From: Fibrobacter sp.
Lineage (GTDB): Bacteria; Fibrobacterota; Fibrobacteria; Fibrobacterales; Fibrobacteraceae
Assembly (NCBI GenBank): GCA_024689485.1
Contig: JAILDK010000099.1
Span: forward strand, 1-35,032
Length of the DNA: 35,032 nucleotides
Reading direction: 5' to 3'
A program made the position numbers and the translations under genes. Each line of letters begins with the position of its first letter. The first letter of the stretch is position 1. Of this stretch, positions 17,045 through 23,959 are shown in pieces. The notes under the pieces were generated by a model. That model was not told where the DNA came from and ran no database searches. It saw only the letters and a list, made by a program, of their open reading frames with translations.

Positions 17045-18136
17045 ATGAGATCTTTGCGATTGATTCCTGAACTCCTGACGGCACTCTGCATCCTCGCGAG
17101 TGCCGTTTCTTGTACTGGGAATTCCGCAAGCGCGGCCCTCCGGGAGCCACTCCCCCCGCACCACCTCCCCGACGGCCATTTTCGAAACATCGACACCTCC
17201 GTCGCCCCGATCCGCGACACCATGGAAGTGGATTCCCTTGTTCCCACCCACCGCACCGAGGTTTACCGCCTCCCGATCGTGCGCGGAAACGAAGAACTTT
17301 GGGCGGATTCCACCGCAAGCAGCGCCACTTGGATCGGACACGCCACCTACTACATCAAACTTCAGAACTTTGGAATCCTCGCAGACCCGATTTTTAGCGA
17401 CCGGGCTTCCCCCGTCCAGTTCCTTTTTGGCCCCAAGCGCGGAACGCCCCCGGGCCGCGACCTCGATTCCCTGCCCCAAGTGGACCTCGTCCTGATTTCG
17501 CACGACCATTACGACCATTTAGACCGCGGAAGCATCAAGGATATCCACAAAAAATGGCCCAAATGCGTCTTTGCGGTACCGCTCAAGGTCGGCGAAATTC
17601 TCGAAGACTGGGGAGTTCCCCGGTCGCAAATCATCGAACTTGACTGGTGGGAAGAGGCGACCGTCCAGAAGGTGCACCTGACCTTTGTCCCGGCTCACCA
17701 TACAAGCCGCCGGGGAGCCTTCTCTTCGAGCCGAAATTCCACGCTTTGGGGCGGCTGGATGATCGAATTTGGCGAAAAAAAGCTCTGGTTTGCAGGGGAT
17801 ATCGCCATGGGAGACGGTTCCTACTACAAGGCGATCGCCGAAAAGTTTGCCCCGGTTGACGTCGCCTTTTTGCCGATCGGCAGTTACAAGCCTTCGCGCT
17901 ATACCCGTGTGCACGTAAGTCCGCGGCAGGCCGCCCAGCTGCACCTGCTCGTCGGCTCCAAGCTGAGCCTTGCCATGCACTGGGGAACCTTCAGTATGGT
18001 GTATGAACGTTTAGAAGACCCACCCAAGGACCTCGCCCGGGCCAGAAAAGAGCTGGGCATTCCGGATTCGAGCTTCCAAGTGCCTCAATTTGGGGAGATC
18101 GTGCCTTTATTCATTCCAAATTGGACTAAATATTGA
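17045..18136 (+). CDS. Metallo-beta-lactamase-fold lipoprotein (NAPE-PLD/UlaG-like)
   Basis: The 363-residue protein starts with a hydrophobic signal ending in LASAVSC (C23), a plausible lipobox, so it is probably membrane-anchored in the periplasm. The metal-site motif SHDHYDHLD (near residues 157-165) is the HxHxDH signature. VPAHHTSRRG, WFAGDIAMGD and AMHWGTF supply the later histidines and the bridging aspartate. The arrangement, with DPIFSDRASPVQFLFGPKR before the HxHxDH motif, resembles NAPE-type phospholipase D and UlaG-like hydrolases. Phospholipid or another phosphodiester substrate is therefore possible but unproven. The gene has no Shine-Dalgarno and a -10-like hexamer 6 nt upstream. 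The leucine-rich-repeat gene follows after 82 nt. Confidence 0.85.
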   Translation: MRSLRLIPELLTALCILASAVSCTGNSASAALREPLPPHHLPDGHFRNIDTSVAPIRDTMEVDSLVPTHRTEVYRLPIVRGNEELWADSTASSATWIGHATYYIKLQNFGILADPIFSDRASPVQFLFGPKRGTPPGRDLDSLPQVDLVLISHDHYDHLDRGSIKDIHKKWPKCVFAVPLKVGEILEDWGVPRSQIIELDWWEEATVQKVHLTFVPAHHTSRRGAFSSSRNSTLWGGWMIEFGEKKLWFAGDIAMGDGSYYKAIAEKFAPVDVAFLPIGSYKPSRYTRVHVSPRQAAQLHLLVGSKLSLAMHWGTFSMVYERLEDPPKDLARARKELGIPDSSFQVPQFGEIVPLFIPNWTKY

Positions 18137-18218
18137 AACCTCTTTTCGCACTTTTGAGCAAATTGACCTTTGAAATTTTGCAAAAATGCTATCATTCTAA
18201 AAAAATGGAGTTGGATTT

Positions 18219-18971
18219 ATGAACATTCTCGAAGTAATTGCAAAAGCGAAAGCTGAAAAGGCGAAGAAGTTGGATTTGTCAGACATGCACCTGCGTCTGC
18301 TCCCGCAGCAATTGTTCGAGCTCGAAGACTTGGAAGAACTCGTCCTCGACCAGAACTTGCTCGTAGAACTTCCCGATGAAATCGGACGTCTCCAGAACTT
18401 GAAGAGCCTCTCGGTCAGCGAAAACGACCTGATGGAACTTCCGGAAACCGTCGCCGAGCTTTCGAAGCTCGAAAACCTCTACCTCGGCTACAACAGCCTT
18501 TCCGAAATTCCGAAGGCGCTCGGCAAGCTCACCCACCTGAAGAAGGTGAACATCGCCCGTAACCAGCTCCTCGACATTCCGGAATCCATCGGCAACTGGA
18601 CCGAAGTCGAAAAGCTTTCCCTGCATGACAACATGCTCGCGAAAATACCGGAATCGATCGGCAACATGAAGGGCCTTGAAAAGCTCTACCTCGACAACAA
18701 CGAACTTTCGACTCTTCCGGCAAGCCTCGGCAACCTCGAAAACCTCGAAGTGCTGATGGTCTCCGGAAACAGCCTCGTTTCCATTCCGACAGCCCTCGGC
18801 AACTTGAAGAAGCTGCACGAACTCGTGCTCGATGAAAACGAACTGGATTCCATTCCGGAAGAACTCGCCGAATGTGATTCCCTGAAGTCGCTTTCCCTCG
18901 TCAACAACCCGCTTTCCGGCTCCCTGCCGAAAGCACTCGTTACAAAACAAGGTCTTCAAATCGATTCGTAA
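18219..18971 (+). CDS. Leucine-rich repeat protein
   Basis: The 250-residue protein is almost entirely built of about nine or ten 23-residue leucine-rich repeats, with units such as LENLYLGYNSLSEIPKALGK and LEKLYLDNNELSTLPASLGN. These follow the LxxLxLxxNxLxxLPxxlgx consensus. A short helical cap (ILEVIAKAKAEKAKK) precedes them. There is no signal peptide, so it is probably cytoplasmic. LRR arcs bind protein partners, and no enzymatic domain is attached. GGAG lies 8 nt upstream of the ATG, and a loose TTGACC...TATCAT pair (18163-18195, 21-nt spacing) may be its promoter. The S41 protease gene starts 1 nt after its stop codon, so the two are co-expressed. Confidence 0.9.
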   Translation: MNILEVIAKAKAEKAKKLDLSDMHLRLLPQQLFELEDLEELVLDQNLLVELPDEIGRLQNLKSLSVSENDLMELPETVAELSKLENLYLGYNSLSEIPKALGKLTHLKKVNIARNQLLDIPESIGNWTEVEKLSLHDNMLAKIPESIGNMKGLEKLYLDNNELSTLPASLGNLENLEVLMVSGNSLVSIPTALGNLKKLHELVLDENELDSIPEELAECDSLKSLSLVNNPLSGSLPKALVTKQGLQIDS

Positions 18972-18972
18972 T

Positions 18973-20328
18973 ATGCACATTTCTCAAAAACTTCTCCCCG
19001 TTGTTTTTAGCGCCGCGCTTGCGGCGTCTTTTTTAGGATGTTCTTCCGACACCGTTTCCCATGTGGAAGACACATCCGGAGCAAGCGATGAGCTCAAAGA
19101 AACTTACAGCATGCTCTATTACTACTACTATCTCGCCGACACGGAACTCGGCGAACTGAGCACTTACGTAGACAATCCGTTGAACGTTTACATCAACGAC
19201 ACCTACGCCGATGTCGCGGACGTCATCACCATGTTCTACGCGATGAGCGATAAGCTGACCCGCTACTTCCCGAGCGCTTTTTACGAAAGCCTTGTGAAAC
19301 AGCTGACCGGGTCCGATGTCGAAAACAAATCCTTCGGTATGGAAGTGGATTCGAGCCTTGTCGTGAAATACGTTTACCGGGAAGGTCCGGCGGTTTCTGC
19401 AGGCATCGAAAAGCGCGACCAGATTCTTGCCGTGGACGGAAACGCGCTTGAAACTTTGAGCGAACTCGACAGCTATCTGGAATCGGTTGAAAATCGAGAT
19501 TCCTTCCTGTTCGCCCTGGAACGGGACGGTCTCACCTATGAAGTTTCCATGACGCGTGCCGAGCTGAACGTGCCGACCGTTTACGTCGATACCCTCAGCG
19601 ACATTCCCATTATCCGTGTGACGGAATTTACGAACACCACCAACGGCTATGAAGACGAAGGGACGCTTCAAGAATTCAAGGACGCCTTGGAAGCGACAGA
19701 CGGAGCGAGCTCCACGATTCTCGACTTGCGCGGAAACGGTGGCGGTTACGTTTCGCTCTGCACCCAGATGGCTGGGGAACTTTTAAGCGACAACGACACC
19801 ATCATCTACGAAAGATCCTGGGAACCGGAACACAATCGCCGCAGCTATAGCTCGACGGGCTACCTGGCAAGCGGTGACGGCATCGGTAAAGGACGTTACT
19901 ATGTTTTGATGCTCGACTCGAACAGTGCAAGCTGTACCGAAATTTTTGCGGCCGCATTGACCGCGAACCTCAAGACGCCAATCGTGGGAACGAACAGTTT
20001 CGGCAAGGGCATTGGACAGCTTTACCTGACCACCGAAACAAAGGGCATTTGCGGCATTACCTCGGTCCTTTTCTACGACAAGGACGGTTACGCCTACCAC
20101 ACCTACGGTTTTGTTCCGGACTTCTACGAACCCGATAGCCTTGAAGCGCTGAACAAAGCGGTGGAACTTGCAAAGGCAGGTTCTTACCAAAGAACGGAAG
20201 GTTACAGTTCCGAAGTGCAACCGTACTGGGCTTCGCCAAAGACTCTCGGCAAAAAGTCCATTTCGATTGATCCGGAAGAATATCTGCAAGACGCTTTGCG
20301 CGGCCTTGCGATTGTGGACTTCAAATAA
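18973..20328 (+). CDS. S41-family PDZ serine protease lipoprotein (CtpA/Tsp-like)
   Basis: The 451-residue lipoprotein (signal ending AASFLGC, acylated C23) has a PDZ domain at about 118-195. An S41 protease domain follows at about 205-390. The Ser-Lys dyad is intact: S320 in DSNSASCTEIFAAAL and K345 in NSFGKGIGQ, 25 residues apart as in E. coli Tsp. DLRGNGGGYV (251-260) is the conserved substrate-binding strand. Such proteases trim or degrade envelope proteins from their C-termini. The ATG is 1 nt after the LRR stop codon and has no Shine-Dalgarno of its own, so it depends on translational coupling. Its stop codon directly abuts that of the convergent M23 gene. Confidence 0.92.
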   Translation: MHISQKLLPVVFSAALAASFLGCSSDTVSHVEDTSGASDELKETYSMLYYYYYLADTELGELSTYVDNPLNVYINDTYADVADVITMFYAMSDKLTRYFPSAFYESLVKQLTGSDVENKSFGMEVDSSLVVKYVYREGPAVSAGIEKRDQILAVDGNALETLSELDSYLESVENRDSFLFALERDGLTYEVSMTRAELNVPTVYVDTLSDIPIIRVTEFTNTTNGYEDEGTLQEFKDALEATDGASSTILDLRGNGGGYVSLCTQMAGELLSDNDTIIYERSWEPEHNRRSYSSTGYLASGDGIGKGRYYVLMLDSNSASCTEIFAAALTANLKTPIVGTNSFGKGIGQLYLTTETKGICGITSVLFYDKDGYAYHTYGFVPDFYEPDSLEALNKAVELAKAGSYQRTEGYSSEVQPYWASPKTLGKKSISIDPEEYLQDALRGLAIVDFK

Positions 20329-21651
20329 TTATTTCGAAACGATCTGCTGTTTCACTTTGACGGTCGAGCCTTCGATTTCCTGAGGCTCGGTCGCTTCGAG
20401 CTTTTCCAAATTCTGTCGGATGCCTACGATTTGCTTGGTGAGGCGAGCCATTCGTTCGCCTTGGAGCTTTGGCGTTGCAATCATCGTTTTGGACTTCGGA
20501 TTGATCCACTGTCCTTGAGCATTCTTAAAGCCTAAGTGCAAATGCGGACCCGTGCTGCGGCCTGTGCTGCCCACGCGCCCGATCACCTGACCGCCCGTCA
20601 CCTGGGCGCCGACGCCCACTCCGCGGGAACTCAAGTGCATATAGTAACTTGTGGAATTGTCCGCATGGCGAATCGCGATTTTATTTCCGCTGTACTGATC
20701 GTAACCGGAGACGACAACCTTACCCTTTGCCACGGCATAAACAGGCGAACCTGTCGGGCTTCCGTAGTCGATACCGTAATGCATTTTACGGGCGCCTGTA
20801 ACCGGGTGAATGCGCACGCCGAACGGGCTTGTGATGTGCAAGCGGTCGAGCGGATAACGGAGGCCGTCAAAGATCAGAGCTTCACCCTTTTCGGTATAGT
20901 GGGCGTTGTAAGTGCTCTTGGGATCCGGATCGTTGTAAAGGAACGCTTCGTGATGACCGACGACGCGGCCGTCGAATTCCGCGTAAAGAACCTTTCCCGA
21001 AATCCAGATGCTGTCCTTGTAAAAAGATTCTTCGAGCATAATGCGGAAACGGTCACCCGGCTGCACGCTGGAGAATGGAATTTTGCACTGGAGAACGCCT
21101 GCGACAACGCCCGACATGCGAGCGGGAATGCCGACGGAAATAAGCGTCCCATGCAAGGTTCCCCCTTGAACGATGTGGCCCGAAAAGATGGACTGCTTGA
21201 CCGTCAAAGGTTTTTCGACAAGCTTGTATTCAAACTGCTTCGTGGCAGGATTTTTGAAAAGCAAATGGACGACCGAAGGATTCGGCGCAAAGCGGAAGAC
21301 CTGGGTCGCGCCATTTGCATCTTTAGCGACATGAAATTTTTGCCCCACGCGTAAGTTGGAAAGTTCCACACTGTCCTGAAGGGCGAGCACGATCGCGCCG
21401 CGGTCATTGCGTTCGACGCCCAAACGTTCGAGTACCTGGTAATAGCCTTCGTTTTTGCGAACGGTATCCATCAAAACGGTCAGCGGCTGCGGACGGTTCT
21501 TTTCGTATTCCGCAACGGCTTCGTTCACCTTCGAAAGTTCTTGATTCAGCGAAACGATCTTTTCATCGAGATCTTCAATTTTTCCAGACTCAAAACAGGC
21601 CGTGCAAAAAAACGGCACGACTCCCAACAGTAGCAAGCAAATTTTATTCAT
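20329..21651 (-). CDS. M23-family murein endopeptidase (MepM-like)
   Basis: About 440 residues: an N-terminal hydrophobic export signal, a coiled-coil stretch (roughly 25-55), a middle SH3-like/OapA-like region, and a C-terminal M23 metallopeptidase (LytM) domain. Numbering from the ATG, the zinc and catalytic residues are H291 and D295 in HYGIDYG and H370/H372 in GPHLHLGF, so it should cleave peptidoglycan cross-bridges. The frame also opens with a TTG at 21660, but the ATG at 21651 is preferred as the usual start codon ahead of a normal signal peptide. FFCTAC could be a degenerate lipobox. The spacer upstream is filled by the terminator of the FKBP gene. Confidence 0.9.
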   Translation of the reverse strand: MNKICLLLLGVVPFFCTACFESGKIEDLDEKIVSLNQELSKVNEAVAEYEKNRPQPLTVLMDTVRKNEGYYQVLERLGVERNDRGAIVLALQDSVELSNLRVGQKFHVAKDANGATQVFRFAPNPSVVHLLFKNPATKQFEYKLVEKPLTVKQSIFSGHIVQGGTLHGTLISVGIPARMSGVVAGVLQCKIPFSSVQPGDRFRIMLEESFYKDSIWISGKVLYAEFDGRVVGHHEAFLYNDPDPKSTYNAHYTEKGEALIFDGLRYPLDRLHITSPFGVRIHPVTGARKMHYGIDYGSPTGSPVYAVAKGKVVVSGYDQYSGNKIAIRHADNSTSYYMHLSSRGVGVGAQVTGGQVIGRVGSTGRSTGPHLHLGFKNAQGQWINPKSKTMIATPKLQGERMARLTKQIVGIRQNLEKLEATEPQEIEGSTVKVKQQIVSK

Positions 21652-21665
21652 GATGTTCAAATAAT

Positions 21666-21694
21666 AAAAAAGCCCGCCGTAAAGCGGGACTTTT
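21666..21694 (-). terminator. Terminator of the FKBP-type isomerase gene
   Basis: On the minus strand AAAAGTCCCGC pairs with GCGGGCTTTT (one bulged T) around a short loop, followed by further T residues. It lies about 15 nt downstream of the FKBP stop and its T run is within 20 nt of the M23 start codon. The M23 gene must therefore rely on read-through or on a promoter within or beyond the hairpin. Confidence 0.8.
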
Positions 21695-21708
21695 GAAATG
21701 CGGGAGAA

Positions 21709-22449
21709 TTACTTCGCCGGAGCTGCCGGAGCCTTCACACCGAGCAATTCCACTTCGAAAACGAGGAGGCTGTTGCCCGGAATCACCGGCTGACGACCGT
21801 TCGGACCGTAACCGAGATTGCTCGGAATCCAAGCTTCGACCTTGGAGCCGACCTTCATCGTCTTGAGAAGTTCGGTCCAGCCCGGGATCACAGCCTTCAC
21901 CGGGAATTCAGCCGGCTGGCCGCGCTTGATGGAGCTGTCGAATTCGTTGCCGTTCAAAAGCTTGCCTGCATAATGGACGGTCACAATGGAAGAATCCGTC
22001 GGGGTTTCACCCTTGCCTTCGGTGATCACCTTGTACTGGAGACCGCTTTCGGTGGTGATGACGCCTTCAACCGTCTTGTTCTTGGCGAGGAAAGCTTCCT
22101 GGTCTGCCAAGTTCTGAGCGGCGATAGCGCTGTCCTTCGCAATCTTCTTCTGCTGGAGCTTCTGGGAGAATTCGTTCAAAACGGCGATCACGGCGGAATC
22201 GTTCAAAAGGTACTTGGAGCTATCCTGGTAGTAACGATCCTTGAAACCCTGGAAGAACGCGTTGAGATCGAGTTCGATCGAGTCACGTGCCACGAGCTGG
22301 CCATGAGCCTGCATGCCGAAGTTGGCACCGAGAGCATAGCTGTAGTTATCCTTTTCCGTCACCAAAGCGGACTTGCCGGACTGGCCACCGATTTCATTGC
22401 AACCGGCGAGGAAAGCGGCGCAGAGGCCGAGAGCGATCAATTTTTTCAT
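21709..22449 (-). CDS. FKBP-type peptidyl-prolyl isomerase lipoprotein (FkpA/Mip-like)
   Basis: The 246-residue protein has a lipoprotein signal (LCAAFLAGC, C17) and an N-terminal helical dimerisation region (about 30-120). The FKBP domain spans about 130-240, with VTVHYAGKLLNGNEFDSS, VIPGWTELLKTMKVGSK and IPSNLGYGPNG as the family's active-site segments. It should catalyse proline isomerisation and assist folding of envelope proteins in the periplasm. A QQKKIAKDSAIAAQNLADQE stretch forms the long linking helix typical of FkpA and Mip. AGGA precedes the ATG. It is divergent from the XRE-type regulator gene, with a 163-nt spacer between them. Confidence 0.94.
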   Translation of the reverse strand: MKKLIALGLCAAFLAGCNEIGGQSGKSALVTEKDNYSYALGANFGMQAHGQLVARDSIELDLNAFFQGFKDRYYQDSSKYLLNDSAVIAVLNEFSQKLQQKKIAKDSAIAAQNLADQEAFLAKNKTVEGVITTESGLQYKVITEGKGETPTDSSIVTVHYAGKLLNGNEFDSSIKRGQPAEFPVKAVIPGWTELLKTMKVGSKVEAWIPSNLGYGPNGRQPVIPGNSLLVFEVELLGVKAPAAPAK

Positions 22450-22559
22450 TTTTTTATCCTTTTGCGAATCTTTTTCGTGTGCCTATAAGATAAAATTTTC
22501 CCCCAAGAGAAACCTCAGGGAAATGTCTCAATTCTGTCAAAAATCAGCCTTCAAAAATC

Positions 22560-22575
22560 GCAACTTATCGGTTGC
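22560..22575. promoter_or_regulatory. Dyad upstream of the XRE-type regulator gene
   Basis: GCAAC-ttatcg-GTTGC is a perfect 5-bp dyad extended by AATC/GATT with a two-base offset. It lies 38 nt before the regulator's start codon and between two divergent genes, a natural place for an autoregulatory operator. No direct evidence of binding is available. Confidence 0.35.
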
Positions 22576-22612
22576 AGGATTTCTTCAAGCATTTTGATAC
22601 CATTAAGTGGCA

Positions 22613-22918
22613 ATGAAAGAACGCCCGCTCGCCAGTCGTATCTTACGAGACGTCCTAATTCAGATTCGCAATGAACTGGACATTAGCCAAGAAACCTTGG
22701 CCAAGTTGAGCGACGTATCCAGAACCCATATTTCCCGTTTAGAGACCTGTGCGGAATCCGCGACTCTCGAAACCCTTTCCAAAATTCTCCAGGGAACAGG
22801 CACGTCGTGGGAAACTTTTGGCGCTCTGATGGAGCAAATGCAGCAAAAACAGCTCGGAAATAAGCCTTTATCCATGGTTGCGGAGCCCAAGGGGCCTCAC
22901 TGGAGCGAAAAATTGTAA
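22613..22918 (+). CDS. Small XRE-family helix-turn-helix regulator
   Basis: The 101-residue protein consists mainly of one HTH_3 domain (about residues 8-70). ISQETLAKLSDVSRTHISRLE holds the recognition helix, and AESATLETLSKILQGTGTSW forms the following helices. A short tail, KPLSMVAEPKGPHWSEKL, follows. The frame could also open at a GTG at 22607; the ATG at 22613 is preferred, with a weak AAGTGG ribosome binding site. The zinc-peptidase gene starts 31 nt downstream on the same strand. Target genes are unknown; a dyad just upstream (22560-22575) is the most obvious candidate site. Confidence 0.85.
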   Translation: MKERPLASRILRDVLIQIRNELDISQETLAKLSDVSRTHISRLETCAESATLETLSKILQGTGTSWETFGALMEQMQQKQLGNKPLSMVAEPKGPHWSEKL

Positions 22919-22921
22919 TTT

Positions 22922-22964
22922 GAGGGGGTCAAAAAGGAGATTTGACCTATGATGTTTGACCCTC
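22922..22964 (+). promoter_or_regulatory. Hairpin with the ribosome binding site in its loop, plus a competing arm
   Basis: GGTCAAA (22927-22933) and TTTGACC (22941-22947) form a perfect 7-bp stem whose 7-nt loop AAGGAGA contains the Shine-Dalgarno of the zinc-peptidase gene (ATG at 22949). A second TTTGACC, continued as TTTGACCCTC (22955-22964), can pair with the same left arm extended to GAGGGGGTCAAA (22922-22933), with slight mismatch. In that fold the start codon lies inside the enclosed loop. The pairing is seen in the sequence; a regulatory role is inferred. Confidence 0.5.
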
Positions 22965-23668
22965 TTTATATGGGCATTTTGCTCTTCACCCTCGCGGTTT
23001 CCGGAATTGTTTCGGCGATGGTGAAATCCCGATTCAATGCGGGCCAAAAAGTACGCATTCAAAGTGGACTGACCGGAGCCGAAGTCGCTTCGGCGATTCT
23101 TGCGGACGCAGGCATCTTTGACGTGCGCATTCAGGAAACCCGCGGTTTCCTTTCGGACTTTTACAATCCGATGGACAAGACGTTAAACCTTTCGAGCGAA
23201 GTTTTCCACGGTCGCAGTGCAAGTTCTGCGGGCGTCGCCGCGCATGAAGTCGGCCACGCGATTCAGCACGCCCAGAATTATTTTCCGATGTGGCTCCGTT
23301 CCGCGATTGTGCCGGCGGCAAATATCGGTTCGAATTTTGGACCTTGGCTTGTGATTCTCGGCATCATTTTGATGTCGGCGGGTAAGCTTGGCATTGGACA
23401 GAACGTGGCGATCATCGGCGTTTTGCTGTTCGGCATTGCGACGCTCTTTACGCTTGTGACCGTGCCTGTGGAATTTGACGCGTCTTCCCGTGCAAAGAAG
23501 TGCCTTGCCCGTTTGAACATTCTCGCTCCGGGTCGTGAACGCGAAGTCGTTTCGGGCGTTTTGTTTGCGGCAGGGCTCACCTATGTGGCGGCTGCGGTCT
23601 CTTCCATTTTGCAGCTCCTTTACTGGGCGCTCCGCGCAGGACTTTTAGGCGGAAGGAACGACGACTAA
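22949..23668 (+). CDS. YugP-like membrane zinc metallopeptidase
   Basis: The 239-residue protein belongs to the neutral zinc metallopeptidase 2 family (YugP). A membrane helix lies near residues 8-25. LTGAEVASAILADAGI and the NPMDKTLNLSSEVF segment precede the zinc motif AAHEVGHAIQHAQN (HExxH, near residues 98-103). Further helices lie at about 125-145, 150-175 and 205-230, and VEFDASSRAKKCL carries the third zinc ligand (E or D). Function in the cell is poorly known. AAGGAG is the ribosome binding site, held in a hairpin loop. The stop codon overlaps the next ATG by one base. Confidence 0.9.
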   Translation: MMFDPLYMGILLFTLAVSGIVSAMVKSRFNAGQKVRIQSGLTGAEVASAILADAGIFDVRIQETRGFLSDFYNPMDKTLNLSSEVFHGRSASSAGVAAHEVGHAIQHAQNYFPMWLRSAIVPAANIGSNFGPWLVILGIILMSAGKLGIGQNVAIIGVLLFGIATLFTLVTVPVEFDASSRAKKCLARLNILAPGREREVVSGVLFAAGLTYVAAAVSSILQLLYWALRAGLLGGRNDD

Positions 23669-23952
23669 TGGCAAGCTCTAGACTGGAAATTGAATGCCCG
23701 ATGTGCCACGGCACGATTGTAATCGACCGTGATACGGGAAAGATTCTTGAACATCAGGAAGTCAAAAAGGAAAAGCAGTCCTTGGAAGACTTCCTTGCCA
23801 AGGAAAAGACGCGCACGGAAGATTTGGATAAAAAATTTGCCGAAGCTCGCGAACGCGAAAAGAACCGTCTTTCGGAAATCGAAAAGAAGTTCCAGGCTGC
23901 GAAAAACAATCCGAATCTGAAAGATCCGCCGCCCAGCATCCAGTGGGACTGA
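23668..23952 (+). CDS. Small CxxC-containing coiled-coil protein
   Basis: I do not recognise a named family for this 94-residue protein. It begins with a half zinc-ribbon-like segment, LEIECPMCHGTIVIDRDTG (one CxxC pair). It continues as a highly charged helix (about 30-80, rich in K, E and R) that should form a coiled coil, and ends in NPNLKDPPPSIQWD. A single CxxC could bind metal on dimerisation. Its ATG overlaps the stop codon of the YugP-like gene by one base (TAATG), so the two are translationally coupled and may act together at the membrane. It converges on scpA with 7 nt between stops. Confidence 0.75.
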   Translation: MASSRLEIECPMCHGTIVIDRDTGKILEHQEVKKEKQSLEDFLAKEKTRTEDLDKKFAEAREREKNRLSEIEKKFQAAKNNPNLKDPPPSIQWD

Positions 23953-23959
23953 TTTGTCG

